Shown here: piece by piece, positions 36,123-45,701 of the stretch
Layout of the letters: each line of letters begins with the position of its first letter
How positions within the stretch are numbered: the first letter of the stretch is position 1
Origin: an uncultured Pseudomonadota bacterium
GTDB lineage: Bacteria; Pseudomonadota; Gammaproteobacteria; Burkholderiales; SG8-39
Reading direction: 5' to 3'
Assembly: GCA_903834835.1 (NCBI GenBank)
Contig: CAILKO010000049.1
Coordinates: forward strand, 1-64,000
Length of the DNA stretch: 64,000 nt
Notes under the pieces: model-generated
Told to the model about the DNA's origin: nothing
The model's database searches: none
The model's input: the letters and a program-made list of their open reading frames with translations, nothing else
Position numbers and translations under genes: made by a program

Positions 36123-36968
36123 ATGGGCAAGATGCTGAGTGCAGCACAGATCGAGCAGTACCGCCGCGACGGATACGTCTGTCCGATGCGCGCTGTCTCG
36201 ACGCAGGAGGCGGCAAGCCTGACCAGCCGTCTGGAGTCGGTGGAAGCGGAACTCGGCAGCGAAGCGCAGGCGCGGCTCTTCAAGCCCTATCTCGTCTATC
36301 GCTGGCTCTACGATCTCGTGGTGAACCCGCGCGTACTGGACGCCGTGGAAGACATCATCGGCCCGAACCTGCTCTGCTGGGGCGGCGGGTTCTTCCAGAA
36401 GAACGCGCGCGATCCGCGCTTCGTCTCCTGGCATCAGGACACCTTCTACTACGGGCTGGATCCGGCGGAAACCTGCACGGCCTGGATCGCGTTCACGCCC
36501 TCGAATCTGGAATCGGGATGCATCCGGGTGCTGCCCGGATCGCATCGCGAGAATCCGCAGCTCGAATTCGTGAACGAACCGGACAAGAACAATCTTCTGG
36601 TACGCGGGCAGACGATCAAGGGTCTGGATCTCTCGCGCGCAAAGCCCATGATCCTGGATTCAGGGGAGTTCTCCATGCATCACGAATCCATCGTTCACGG
36701 CTCGGATGCGAATGGCTCCGACCAGCGCCGCATCGGCCTTTCCATCCACTACATTTCTCCCGACGTGCGGCGGATCAAGTACAACCAGGCCTCCCGGCCG
36801 GGGGCGCTGCTAGTTCGCGGCACCGACACGCACGGGTACTGGGAGCACGAGCCGGCGCCCCGCGCGGACTGCGATGCCGAGGCCTTCGAACGCATGTCGG
36901 AGATGCGCGCGGAATTCTTCAAGCGCGACAAGGACGGCGCAATGAAGGAAGTGCCCGCCACGTTCTGA
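36123..36968 (+). CDS. Phytanoyl-CoA dioxygenase (PhyH) family oxygenase
   Basis: Fe(II)/2-oxoglutarate-dependent oxygenase of 281 residues. The iron ligands are visible as HQD in FVSWHQDTFYYGL and the distal His in FSMHHESIVHGSDANGS; the 2-oxoglutarate Arg is probably in DQRRIGLSIHY. CIRVLPGSHREN is typical of the family. The start at 36123 follows AAGGAGG. The bracketing solute receptors suggest it acts on an imported organic acid, but this is inference. Confidence 0.88.
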   Translation: MGKMLSAAQIEQYRRDGYVCPMRAVSTQEAASLTSRLESVEAELGSEAQARLFKPYLVYRWLYDLVVNPRVLDAVEDIIGPNLLCWGGGFFQKNARDPRFVSWHQDTFYYGLDPAETCTAWIAFTPSNLESGCIRVLPGSHRENPQLEFVNEPDKNNLLVRGQTIKGLDLSRAKPMILDSGEFSMHHESIVHGSDANGSDQRRIGLSIHYISPDVRRIKYNQASRPGALLVRGTDTHGYWEHEPAPRADCDAEAFERMSEMRAEFFKRDKDGAMKEVPATF

Positions 36969-37004
36969 TCCGGGGCGGCTGGATGGCGGCGGCCGGGCCG
37001 GCGT

Positions 37005-37979
37005 CTATTCCGGCCGGTAGCCCGTGATCTTCGCGGTGTTCGCCCACATCGCGTCCTCCTCGCGCAGCGTGCGCATGAGCTCTTCGCTGCTGACCGCCAT
37101 CGGCCGCGCCCCGTTGTTGCCGAGGATCTTCTCCACGTCGGGGCTGGAAACGCCGTCCTTGATGACGGTCGAGAGCTTCGCGAGGATCGGTGCGGGCACG
37201 CCCGCCGGCGCGAGGATGGTGCCGACCACGTGCGCCTGTACCCCCGGATAGCCCGCTTCCGCGGTGGTCGGCACATTGGGCAGGGCCGGAATGCGCTGGT
37301 TGCCGGTCACCATCAGCACGCGGACTTTGCCGGTGGTGAGCAGCGACTGCACCGAGGTGAGCTGCGTGAAGGTCGCGTGCAGTTCGTTCGTGAGCAGTGC
37401 ACTGGACATCTGCGAGGAGGCCTTGTACTCGATCTGCTGGAGCTTGATGCCGGCGATGTTCGCGAACAGGGACATCGGCAGCGCGCTCACGGGATTGGTC
37501 GCGCCGAAGTTGAGTTTTCCGGGATTGGCTTTCGCCAGCTCGACGAAGTCCCGGATCGTCGTGCCCTGCACGCCCGGTCCGACGGTGAGCACGAAGGGCC
37601 CGAGCCAGAATGACGAAACCGGGGGCAGGGCCTTGTAGACGTCGAACGGCGGTTCCTTCATGAATACCCTGCTCAGTGTCGAGGGCGCGATGTGGAGCAG
37701 CGTGTAGCCATCCGCGTCCGATTTCTGCACGTGGGCTGCGGCCACGATGCCGCCCGCACCGGGTCGGTTGTCGATGAACATCTGGAGCTTCGAGCGCTCC
37801 TGGATCGCCTTCGCGAGCACGCGGGCGTAGACATCCATCGTTCCGCCTGGCGGGAAGCCGACCACCAGCCGGACGGGCTTCACCGGAAACTCCTGTGCCT
37901 GTGCCGGCTGCGCGACTGCCAGTGTTGCAGAAAGTGTGACAACGAAGGCGCTGAAGCCTTGAACGTGCTCCTTACGCAT
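37005..37979 (-). CDS. Tripartite tricarboxylate transporter receptor (Bug family), copy 2
   Basis: A 324-residue periplasmic receptor with signal peptide ending AVAQPAQAQ and FPVKPVRLVVGFPPGGTMDVYARVLA. It has the same length as the receptor at 34298, and most residues match, including EPPFDVYK and SSFWLGPFVLT; the last 20 residues are the same. The two copies point the same way and enclose the cupin-PhyH pair on the opposite strand. Confidence 0.92.
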   Translation of the reverse strand: MRKEHVQGFSAFVVTLSATLAVAQPAQAQEFPVKPVRLVVGFPPGGTMDVYARVLAKAIQERSKLQMFIDNRPGAGGIVAAAHVQKSDADGYTLLHIAPSTLSRVFMKEPPFDVYKALPPVSSFWLGPFVLTVGPGVQGTTIRDFVELAKANPGKLNFGATNPVSALPMSLFANIAGIKLQQIEYKASSQMSSALLTNELHATFTQLTSVQSLLTTGKVRVLMVTGNQRIPALPNVPTTAEAGYPGVQAHVVGTILAPAGVPAPILAKLSTVIKDGVSSPDVEKILGNNGARPMAVSSEELMRTLREEDAMWANTAKITGYRPE

Positions 37980-38039
37980 CTGTGCTCCTCTCCGAGATTT
38001 TCCGTACTGTTTCAGATCGGACGTCGCCGGCCCGATCGG

Positions 38040-38765
38040 TCAACCGAAGCTCCGCCGGTATATTCCGTCGACCTGCAGCATTTCGCCGTTGGCAGGATTC
38101 GTCAAGGTGGGGCCGATGGAGATCAGTTTGTACCCGAGCTTGCGCATCTGCTCGTCCAATTCCGGAAAGCAGGGCTCTCCGGAATAGAACGGCTCGATGG
38201 ACATCTCCAGCTGCACATGACCGATCCGAGGAAGGGACGCGGCGGCGCCGAGCAGGACATCCTTCTCCGTGCCCTGGACATCCAGTTTCAGGAAGACGTT
38301 ATGCGCGCCAGACGAAATTTCACTGAACAGCGCATCGAGAGTCGATATCTGAATTCGCTCGCGGCCGATGGTCTTTGTCTTCGGTATTTTTTCGACGATC
38401 GCCGGCAGCACTTCGAGCAGTGAACTGCTGAATGAGTTGGCGGAGACGTTGATGTACGCCTCCCCATCCTGCGCACCGACCGCCAGGTTATGTGCGGTCC
38501 ATTTGCTGTCGCGCGCGCATTTCAGCATGAGTTCCGTGAACGGCGCATTGAGGGGTTCGAGCGAAACAATCCGTCCCTCGTAGCCGTATTTGCGCAGTTC
38601 CTCGCCAAACTGGCCGATGTTCGCGCCGACGTCGATCACAAGGTCGATGTGAGCAGCCATCAGCAATCTGGACCGCGCCATGGCTGGATCCCGCAGGGGA
38701 TCTTTTCTCACGAGTTCGTAGCCCGCTGATCGGAGCAATCTGTTGAATAGTGCGCGTGGACTCAT
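38040..38765 (-). CDS. FkbM-family methyltransferase
   Basis: SAM-dependent methyltransferase of 241 residues. The SAM-binding loop is LVIDVGANIGQFGEELRKYGYEG, then VSLEPLNAPF and FLKLDVQGTEKDVLLGA, the standard FkbM order. Such enzymes often O-methylate sugars or surface glycans. The AT content appears higher than in neighbouring genes, which may hint at transfer. No glycan cluster surrounds it. Confidence 0.87.
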   Translation of the reverse strand: MSPRALFNRLLRSAGYELVRKDPLRDPAMARSRLLMAAHIDLVIDVGANIGQFGEELRKYGYEGRIVSLEPLNAPFTELMLKCARDSKWTAHNLAVGAQDGEAYINVSANSFSSSLLEVLPAIVEKIPKTKTIGRERIQISTLDALFSEISSGAHNVFLKLDVQGTEKDVLLGAAASLPRIGHVQLEMSIEPFYSGEPCFPELDEQMRKLGYKLISIGPTLTNPANGEMLQVDGIYRRSFG

Positions 38766-38780
38766 TGCGAGGATATCTTC

Positions 38781-39215
38781 CTATGGATTCGTGCCCGGGC
38801 GGCAGTCTCCGGTGCGCCGCCCGTTGTAGCGCGTTGCGACTTCCAGTTTCATGCCTGCGAGGTCGGTGCGCATGGTCGCCGTTCCGGTGAAGCTCGTCCC
38901 GTTGTAGAGCGTCTCGCCGGTGCCCTCGGCGGGTATCGGCGCAGTGCACTGCAGTTTCCACTGCACGCGCTCACCCGCGCTTTCGACATCTTCTATGCTG
39001 CAGCCGCTCTGGGCGGGAATCATGCTGCGCGGGTTTTCCACGTCCTGCCGTGTGAAGCACTGGCTGATCGTCTGCGGGCCCATGTTCGGCATCGCGGGCC
39101 CGCCGCGGATTTCGGTCTGTGTGGTGATCTCCCACAGGCCTTCGCGCATGTTCGGCGCGGCGAGGACAGCTACAGGGAACACGAGGGCCAGGACCAGCGC
39201 TGCGAGGGATCTCAT
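38781..39215 (-). CDS. Exported DUF3617-type protein
   Basis: A 144-residue protein with a signal peptide (LAALVLALVFPVAVLAAP) and the DUF3617 pattern: MREGLWEITTQTEI, QTISQCFTRQDVEN and SGCSIEDVESAGERVQWKLQC. It has four mature-part cysteines likely paired in the periplasm. Its ATG overlaps the stop of the VOC gene upstream (ATGA). Function unknown. Confidence 0.8.
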   Translation of the reverse strand: MRSLAALVLALVFPVAVLAAPNMREGLWEITTQTEIRGGPAMPNMGPQTISQCFTRQDVENPRSMIPAQSGCSIEDVESAGERVQWKLQCTAPIPAEGTGETLYNGTSFTGTATMRTDLAGMKLEVATRYNGRRTGDCRPGTNP

Positions 39216-39664
39216 CGCTTGCCCTCTGCCGGGCGATCGCGCTGATGAAGTTCCACCACGTTCTTGTCCGGGTCGCGGACGAAGATACCTTGCGCGTCCG
39301 GGCCCAGGCGCATGGGGCCGCCGCTCAAGGGGAAGCCCGCAGCCTCAAGCGCGGCCTTGGCGGCGAGGATATCCGGGCAGTGCAGCGAAATATGCGTGAT
39401 GCCGGGATGCTTCTCCGGCACGTCCATGAGGATGTTCGGCGCGCTTGCCTGCGGCGCGTTCAGCACGAGATTGATCTCCACACCTGAAGGATGCTCCAGG
39501 ATTGCGACCGGCTCCGGGCCGATCGGGCCCGCAGTCTTCACGAAGCCGAGCAGTGCGTAGAAACGCGCCGAGCGCTCCATGTCGTGCACGCGGATGCCGA
39601 CGTGGGCGAGGCCGGTGATGGGGATGGGGCTGCAAACTGGGGCTGGGATCGTCATGGGCGACAT
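39212..39664 (-). CDS. Glyoxalase/VOC-superfamily protein
   Basis: A 150-residue single VOC domain: GLAHVGIRVHDMERSARFYALLGF with the first metal His, then the His in ITHISLHCPDILAAKAALEAAGF, and the final acidic ligand in DPDKNVVELHQ. It could be a lyase, dioxygenase or isomerase. The ATG at 39662-39664 follows CAGGAG at good spacing; a second ATG at 39655 is possible. Co-translated with the DUF3617 gene. Confidence 0.85.
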   Translation of the reverse strand: MSPMTIPAPVCSPIPITGLAHVGIRVHDMERSARFYALLGFVKTAGPIGPEPVAILEHPSGVEINLVLNAPQASAPNILMDVPEKHPGITHISLHCPDILAAKAALEAAGFPLSGGPMRLGPDAQGIFVRDPDKNVVELHQRDRPAEGKR

Positions 39665-39733
39665 GCTACTCCTGAGCCGACGCCGAAAAATCTGCCAAAC
39701 TCCACCCATGGTCCAAACGCCCGGAGCAAACGC

Positions 39734-40195
39734 ATGCCGCTGCCCGTCCCGCCCGTGAATATCGGCGACGTCGGCCATGCGATTCAGCTCGCGCTGGCCC
39801 CGGTGTTTCTGCTCACCGGCATTGCCGGCATGCTGAACGTGATGGCGGGGCGTCTTGCGCGCATCATCGACCGCGGGCGCCGAATTGCCGAGGATGCGCA
39901 CCGGGAGGCGCTGGCGGAAGGCGATCCGCTGCAGATCGAACTGCGCAGTCTCGAATACCGGCGGCACCTTGCGGGCGCCGCGATCGCCGCCTGCACTTTC
40001 TCGGCGCTGCTCGTGTGTCTGGTGATCGGCGTGCTGTTCGTCGAGGCGCTGCTGCAGATCGAGCTCAAGTGGCTGATCGGCGTGACCTTCACGGGTTCGA
40101 CCCTGGCGCTCTTCGTCGGGCTCGGCTATTTCCTGCGCGAAGTGCATCTCGCTACGAAGACCGTGCGCATCCCGGGCAGCTCGCGCGGGGGTTGA
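39734..40195 (+). CDS. DUF2721-type membrane protein
   Basis: A 153-residue protein with three hydrophobic helices: an N-terminal one in AIQLALAPVFLLTGIAGML and two at the end (FSALLVCLVIGVLFVEALL, LIGVTFTGSTLALFVGLGYFL). The motif AGRLARIIDRGR is characteristic of DUF2721. Function unknown. It precedes the RDD gene by 11 bases on the same strand. Confidence 0.75.
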   Translation: MPLPVPPVNIGDVGHAIQLALAPVFLLTGIAGMLNVMAGRLARIIDRGRRIAEDAHREALAEGDPLQIELRSLEYRRHLAGAAIAACTFSALLVCLVIGVLFVEALLQIELKWLIGVTFTGSTLALFVGLGYFLREVHLATKTVRIPGSSRGG

Positions 40196-40206
40196 CGCAC
40201 ATCCCA

Positions 40207-40713
40207 ATGGAGACGGCAGAAGAGACGGCAGAAACAATGACCCCACCTAGCTACGAACACTACGTCTACGCCGGCTTCTGGGTACGCGTGCTCGCCTCGA
40301 TCATCGACACGGTGCTCGTGATGCTGGTGACCTCACCGATTCTTTACTGGGTCGACGGGCCGGCTTCCATGCACCAGTCGATGACGGGTGGTTTTTCCGG
40401 CGGGGGGGATTTCCTCATCACCTTCGTGCTGCCGATGATCGCGGTGATCCTGTTCTGGATGTACAGACAGGCGACGCCCGGCAAGATGGCCTTCGGTGCA
40501 CGTGTGGTGGATGCGCGAACCGGCGGCGCGCTCTCCTTCGGTCAGTCGCTCGGGCGCTATCTGGGCTATTTCGTGTCGATCATCCCGTTCGGCTTGGGCC
40601 TGCTATGGGTGGCCTTCGACGGCCGCAAGCAAGGCTGGCACGACAAGCTTGCGGGCACTGTCGTGATCCGGCCGCGTGGCGGCGGCCAGACGGTGAAGTT
40701 CGAAGCACAGTAG
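40207..40713 (+). CDS. RDD-family membrane protein
   Basis: A 168-residue protein with the RDD domain: GFWVRVLASIIDTVLVML (Arg and Asp of the name), RQATPGKMAFGARVVDARTGG and FDGRKQGWHDKLAGTVVI. Three hydrophobic segments are visible. The family includes possible ion antiporters, but no role is established here. A downstream ATG at 40237 is an alternative start. Confidence 0.85.
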   Translation: METAEETAETMTPPSYEHYVYAGFWVRVLASIIDTVLVMLVTSPILYWVDGPASMHQSMTGGFSGGGDFLITFVLPMIAVILFWMYRQATPGKMAFGARVVDARTGGALSFGQSLGRYLGYFVSIIPFGLGLLWVAFDGRKQGWHDKLAGTVVIRPRGGGQTVKFEAQ

Positions 40714-40728
40714 AAAAGGACCCCTCGC

Positions 40729-41139
40729 ATGCACGCCGCTGCCTGGTATTCCCGCTTCGCGAAGGGGGCCTCGCGCTATTGCGGGCGCCCCCGCACCTTC
40801 ACGCTGGCAGTGACGGTGATCCTCGTCTGGATCGTCACCGGCCCGGCGTTCGGCTTCAGCGATACCTGGCAGCTCGTGATCAACACGGGCACCACCATCG
40901 TCACCTTCCTGATGGTGTTCCTGATCCAGAACACCCAGAACCGCGATACCGAGGCGATCCAGGTGAAGCTTGACGAGCTGATTCGCGCGACCAAGGGCGC
41001 GCACAACGCGCTGCTCGATCTCGAAGAACTGGAAGAGGAGGCGCTGGACGCCTTCCGCAAGCGCTACCAGGCGCTCGCCATGATGGCGCGCACCGAACTC
41101 GATCGCGGCGCCGAGGACACCGGCACGCCGGAGGCCTGA
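40729..41139 (+). CDS. Low-affinity iron permease-like membrane protein
   Basis: A 136-residue protein with two helices (FTLAVTVILVWIVTGPAFGF and LVINTGTTIVTFLMVFLIQ), followed by QNTQNRDTEAIQVKLDELIRATKGAHN, the signature of the Fet4-like iron permease family in bacteria. The tail is acidic and helical. The iron-transport function is by family name only. It follows the RDD gene by 15 bases. Confidence 0.82.
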   Translation: MHAAAWYSRFAKGASRYCGRPRTFTLAVTVILVWIVTGPAFGFSDTWQLVINTGTTIVTFLMVFLIQNTQNRDTEAIQVKLDELIRATKGAHNALLDLEELEEEALDAFRKRYQALAMMARTELDRGAEDTGTPEA

Positions 41140-41154
41140 GCGCCGCAGAGAGGG

Positions 41155-42144
41155 CTAGTCCATCTTCGCGCCGGCGACCTTGACAGCGCGTGCGTAGCGC
41201 GCGAGATCCGATTTCATGATCTCGCTGAATTCCTCCGGTCCGCGGAAGATCGGTTCGACGCCGAAGGCCTTCAGCTTCTCGATGTATTCCGTGCTCTTCA
41301 CGGCTTTTGCGAGCGCATCGGCAAGCTTGTCGACGACGGGTTTGGGCGTGCCGGCCGGCGCCAGATAGCCCATGTCGCCGGAGAAGGATTCGCCGCGCAC
41401 GCCGATATCCGCAAGCGAGGGCACATCGGGCGCCATGGGCGAGCGGCGCTGCGTGGAGGCGAGAATCATGCGCGCCTTGCCGGTCTTCAGGTGCGGTTCG
41501 ATCACGGGGAGGCTCGAGACCATCGCATCCGTATTGCCGCCAAGGAAGGCGGGCAGCGCTTCCGAGGTGCCGCGCGCATAGGGCACGTGCAGGATATTGA
41601 TGCCGAGCGCCGAGCGCACGCCTTCCATGAAGAGATGGTGCAGCGTGCCGCTGCCCGCGGTGGCATAGCTGATCGTGCCAGGCTTCGCTTTCGCGAGCGC
41701 GATGAATTCCTGCATGTTCTTCACGGGCAGCTTCTCGCCCACCGAGAGGAAGATGCTCGATGTCATGACCATGCCGATCGGAATCAGGTCTTTCATCGGA
41801 TCGAAGGAACCCGGACGCAGGGCAGGCATGATGCCCCACACTGCGCCATCGGTGAAGATGAGCGAATAGCCGTCGGCAGCCGATTGCTTGGTGGCCTGCA
41901 CCGCGAGCAGCCCGCCCGCGCCGGGGCGGGGCTCGGTCACAAAGGGCTGGCCGAGCGAGCCCGCCATCTGCTGGCCGAGCATGCGGCTCACCACGTCCGG
42001 CACGCCGGTGGGCACGGTGATGAAGGTGCGAATCGGCTTGTTCGGGAAGTCCTGGGCCTGCGCGGTGGTGATGCTCCCCGCGCTAAAAAGTAGCGGAGCA
42101 GCCAGTGCAAAGCCGAGTCGCGTCAGTGCGTGCGATGTCTTCAT
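41155..42144 (-). CDS. Tripartite tricarboxylate transporter receptor (Bug family), copy 3
   Basis: A 329-residue periplasmic receptor. The signal peptide ends SITTAQAQ, then DFPNKPIRTFITVPTGVPDVVSRMLGQQM and TEPRPGAGGLLAVQATKQSAADGYSL. It is clearly more distant from copies 1 and 2. A strong GAGGAGGAC ribosome-binding site precedes the ATG. It is convergent with the iron-permease-like gene and divergent from the DUF1653 gene. Confidence 0.92.
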   Translation of the reverse strand: MKTSHALTRLGFALAAPLLFSAGSITTAQAQDFPNKPIRTFITVPTGVPDVVSRMLGQQMAGSLGQPFVTEPRPGAGGLLAVQATKQSAADGYSLIFTDGAVWGIMPALRPGSFDPMKDLIPIGMVMTSSIFLSVGEKLPVKNMQEFIALAKAKPGTISYATAGSGTLHHLFMEGVRSALGINILHVPYARGTSEALPAFLGGNTDAMVSSLPVIEPHLKTGKARMILASTQRRSPMAPDVPSLADIGVRGESFSGDMGYLAPAGTPKPVVDKLADALAKAVKSTEYIEKLKAFGVEPIFRGPEEFSEIMKSDLARYARAVKVAGAKMD

Positions 42145-42232
42145 GATGTCCTCCTCCTCGGGAGGCATGTTACGCCCTGACCGTGGCAATGTGGGCGGTA
42201 AGATGCGGGCTTCGCCCTCACATGCTTCGCCC

Positions 42233-42469
42233 ATGTCCGCATCCGAACTGGACCCGCTGCCTGACACGCCGACCGGTCGCTACCGCCACTACAAGGGCGG
42301 CGAATACGAGGTGATCGGCGTGGCGCGCCACAGCGAATCCCTGGAGCCGCTGGTGATCTACCGGCCGCTCTACAACGATTCCGGCCTCTGGGTGCGGCCG
42401 CATGCAATGTTCTTCGGTGACGTCGAGGCAGGCGGCACGCGGCAGCCGCGCTTCGCACGAATCGGTTGA
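42233..42469 (+). CDS. DUF1653-type small protein
   Basis: A 78-residue protein with the compact DUF1653 pattern: GRYRHYKGGEYEVIGVARHSESLEPLVIYRPLY, then LWVRPHAMFFGDVE. Proteins of this type are usually single small beta-rich domains of unknown role. The TfoX-domain gene starts 9 bases after its stop. Confidence 0.85.
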   Translation: MSASELDPLPDTPTGRYRHYKGGEYEVIGVARHSESLEPLVIYRPLYNDSGLWVRPHAMFFGDVEAGGTRQPRFARIG

Positions 42470-42478
42470 TCGGCACCC

Positions 42479-42898
42479 ATGCCTGCGAACGAACTCGATG
42501 CGCATCTGCACGATGTCTTCCGCGATTTCGGGACCGTGGAAGTGCGGCGCATGTTCAGCGGCCGGGCGCTGTATCGCGACGGGGTGATCTTCGCGCTCGT
42601 GATGCGGGGTGCGCTGTATCTGAAAACCGACGCGGGCAATGTGGCGCAGTTCTCGCAGCGCGGCCTTGCGCCCTTCAGCTTCGAGCGTCAGGGCCGCACC
42701 ATGACGACCTCCTACTACCTCGCACCCGCGGAAGTGATGGAGGATCCGGAAGCCGCAGCGGCGTGGGCGGGCACTGCCTATGCGGCGGCGCTGCGCAGTC
42801 AGGCGATGAAGCGCGGCAAAACGAAGAATCGCGCGCCGGGGAACAAGGCCGGCCCTGCGAAGCCGTCGCATCGCAAGGCGCGCAAGGCCCCTCGCTAG
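42479..42898 (+). CDS. TfoX N-terminal domain protein
   Basis: A 139-residue protein with the TfoX_N domain: FGTVEVRRMFSGRALYRDGVIFALVMRGALYLKTD and SYYLAPAEVMEDPEAAAAWA. The last 35 residues form a Lys/Arg-rich tail that may bind nucleic acid. It lacks the TfoX C-terminal domain used in competence control, so a role in competence is doubtful. It ends 4 bases into the convergent receptor gene. Confidence 0.83.
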   Translation: MPANELDAHLHDVFRDFGTVEVRRMFSGRALYRDGVIFALVMRGALYLKTDAGNVAQFSQRGLAPFSFERQGRTMTTSYYLAPAEVMEDPEAAAAWAGTAYAAALRSQAMKRGKTKNRAPGNKAGPAKPSHRKARKAPR

Positions 42899-43872
42899 TC
42901 GATCTTTACGCCTGCGGTGCGAATCAGGCGGCCATAGAGGTCGTAATCCTTGCGGATGATTTCCGCGTACTGCTCGGGGGTGCTGCTCTCCGCAACGATC
43001 GAGAGCGCAGCGAGTTGCTGCACGAGGTCAGGCTCGGAGAGCGCGGCGCGCATCGCTGCATTCAGTTTCTCCACGACGGGACGCGGCGTTGCAGCCGGCA
43101 CGAGGAATCCGGATTTCGGTTTGATATCGAAGCCTGCCAGCCCGGCCTCGGCAATCGTTGGAACCTCAGGCAGCACGGTAGAGCGCTGATTGACCGCAGC
43201 GAGCACACGAACCTTTCCACCGTCCACGTGCGGCTTGAGTGTCGAGTACGCGGAGATCACCATCGCAACGTCACCGGTCACCAGCGCTGGCACTGCCTGC
43301 GCGACGCCCTTGTACGGGATGTGGACCAGGTTGACGCCAGCCAGCTGCTTGAACATCTCGAGCGCGAGATGGTGAACGGAACCGTTGCCGATGGAGCCGA
43401 AGTTGAGACCGGGATTCGCCTTTGCGTGATCGATCAGTTCGCGGATCGACCTTGCGGGCAGGCTTGCATTCACGGCGAGAAACAGCGGCGTGGAGGAGGC
43501 GGTCGACACCGGCGCGAAATCCTTCAGCGGATCGTAGGGCAGCTTCGAGTAGAGCGCCGGATTGATCGCGAGCGGCCCGGGATCGCTGTTGGTGATGGTG
43601 TAGCCATCGGGCGCCGACTTTGCCCCGTGCTCGGTGCCGGGGATGGCAGCGCCGCCCGGACGGTTGTCCACGACGGTGGGCACGCCGAGGTTGTCGGACA
43701 TCTTCTTCGCGAGTGCGCGCGTGGTGACATCGGTGAGACCGCCGGTTGCATAGGGCACGACGAAGCGGATCGGACGGTTCGGGTAGACCTGCGCACCGGC
43801 AAGAGTGCTCCAGGCAAGGCCCATGACAGGCAGCACGACGGCAGCGAGCGCTGCGTGGATCGGTGTACGCAT
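42895..43872 (-). CDS. Tripartite tricarboxylate transporter receptor (Bug family), copy 4
   Basis: A 325-residue periplasmic receptor with signal peptide ending STLAGAQ and the start YPNRPIRFVVPYATGGLTDVTTRALAKKM. VDNRPGGAAIPGTEHGAKSAPDGYTI and VPTIAEAGLAGFDIKPKSGFLVPA are family blocks. AGGAGGAG lies 7-8 bases before the ATG at 43870-43872. It is the fourth such receptor in 10 kb and belongs to another subgroup than copies 1 and 2. Confidence 0.92.
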   Translation of the reverse strand: MRTPIHAALAAVVLPVMGLAWSTLAGAQVYPNRPIRFVVPYATGGLTDVTTRALAKKMSDNLGVPTVVDNRPGGAAIPGTEHGAKSAPDGYTITNSDPGPLAINPALYSKLPYDPLKDFAPVSTASSTPLFLAVNASLPARSIRELIDHAKANPGLNFGSIGNGSVHHLALEMFKQLAGVNLVHIPYKGVAQAVPALVTGDVAMVISAYSTLKPHVDGGKVRVLAAVNQRSTVLPEVPTIAEAGLAGFDIKPKSGFLVPAATPRPVVEKLNAAMRAALSEPDLVQQLAALSIVAESSTPEQYAEIIRKDYDLYGRLIRTAGVKID

Positions 43873-44047
43873 TTCGGTTTCTCCTCCTGGTTGGATCGGC
43901 CGCGCGCTTCGACGCAGACCGCGATTTCTGCTCCCCTGGGAAACTTTTAGCACAGCCCGCGAGCCTGCTATGCCGGGCCGCAGCACAGGAGCCTTCCATG
44001 GAAGCATCGCATGCTGCCCTGACTGGTCCGGATTCCGGCAGCAAATG

Positions 44048-44073
44048 AAAAGGGGCCCGAAGGCCCCCTTTTT
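44048..44073. terminator. Rho-independent terminator after the hydrolase gene
   Basis: GGGGCC (44052-44057) pairs with GGCCCC (44062-44067). AAAA before and TTTTT after give a usable U-run in both directions. It lies 22 bases beyond the stop of the minus-strand C-C hydrolase. Confidence 0.7.
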
Positions 44074-44094
44074 CGTTCGCCCTGCTGCCGAGCG

Positions 44095-45126
<1,032 letters not shown>

Positions 45127-45169
45127 GCGACCAGCGTGATTTTTCTCCCCTGTGGGGATTTCTCCGCGC

Positions 45170-45640
45170 TCAGGCGATGGGGCCCGGATGGATGTTGTCG
45201 ATCCAGTGCACTTCCTCGGGCTGTTCCACCACCGGAATGTCGAGGTTCACCACGACCGGGTCCTGGCCGGAGCGCACCAGCACGCAGGAAAGCGCGCTGT
45301 TGTCGTTCGCATTGATCTCCTGGTGCGGCACATAGGGCGGCACGAAGATGAAATCGCCCGGTCCGGCCTCGGCGGTGAACTCGAGCTTCTCGCCCCAGCG
45401 CATGCGCGCCCGCCCGCTCACGACGTAGATCACGCTCTCCACGGGGCCGTGATGGTGCGCGCCGGTTTTCGCCTTCGGGTGGATGACCACCGTGCCGGCC
45501 CACAGTTTCTCGGCGCCGGCGCGCGCATGGGTGATGGCCGCGGCGCGGTTCATGCCCGGCGTCTGGGCGGTGTTCAGGTCGAGTTCGGTGCTCTTCACGA
45601 CGCGCACGCCGTGGTACTTCCAGTCCGGGGTATCGCTCAT
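45170..45640 (-). CDS. Cupin-domain protein
   Basis: A 156-residue cupin with the metal motif GAHHHGPVESVIYVVSGRARMRWG (motif 1) and PGDFIFVPPYVPHQEINAN (motif 2), both complete. The N-terminal part (VRVVKSTELDLNTAQTPGMNRAAAIT) is typical of uncharacterised cupins found with aromatic pathways. It is upstream of the C-C hydrolase on the same strand with a 217-base gap that holds palindrome D, so the two may not share a transcript. Confidence 0.85.
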   Translation of the reverse strand: MSDTPDWKYHGVRVVKSTELDLNTAQTPGMNRAAAITHARAGAEKLWAGTVVIHPKAKTGAHHHGPVESVIYVVSGRARMRWGEKLEFTAEAGPGDFIFVPPYVPHQEINANDNSALSCVLVRSGQDPVVVNLDIPVVEQPEEVHWIDNIHPGPIA

Positions 45641-45701
45641 CGGGGTTCCTTGTTGTGTTCCGGGCTGCATCCTGTCCGTGCCCGGATCGTACCGCGCCGC
45701 G

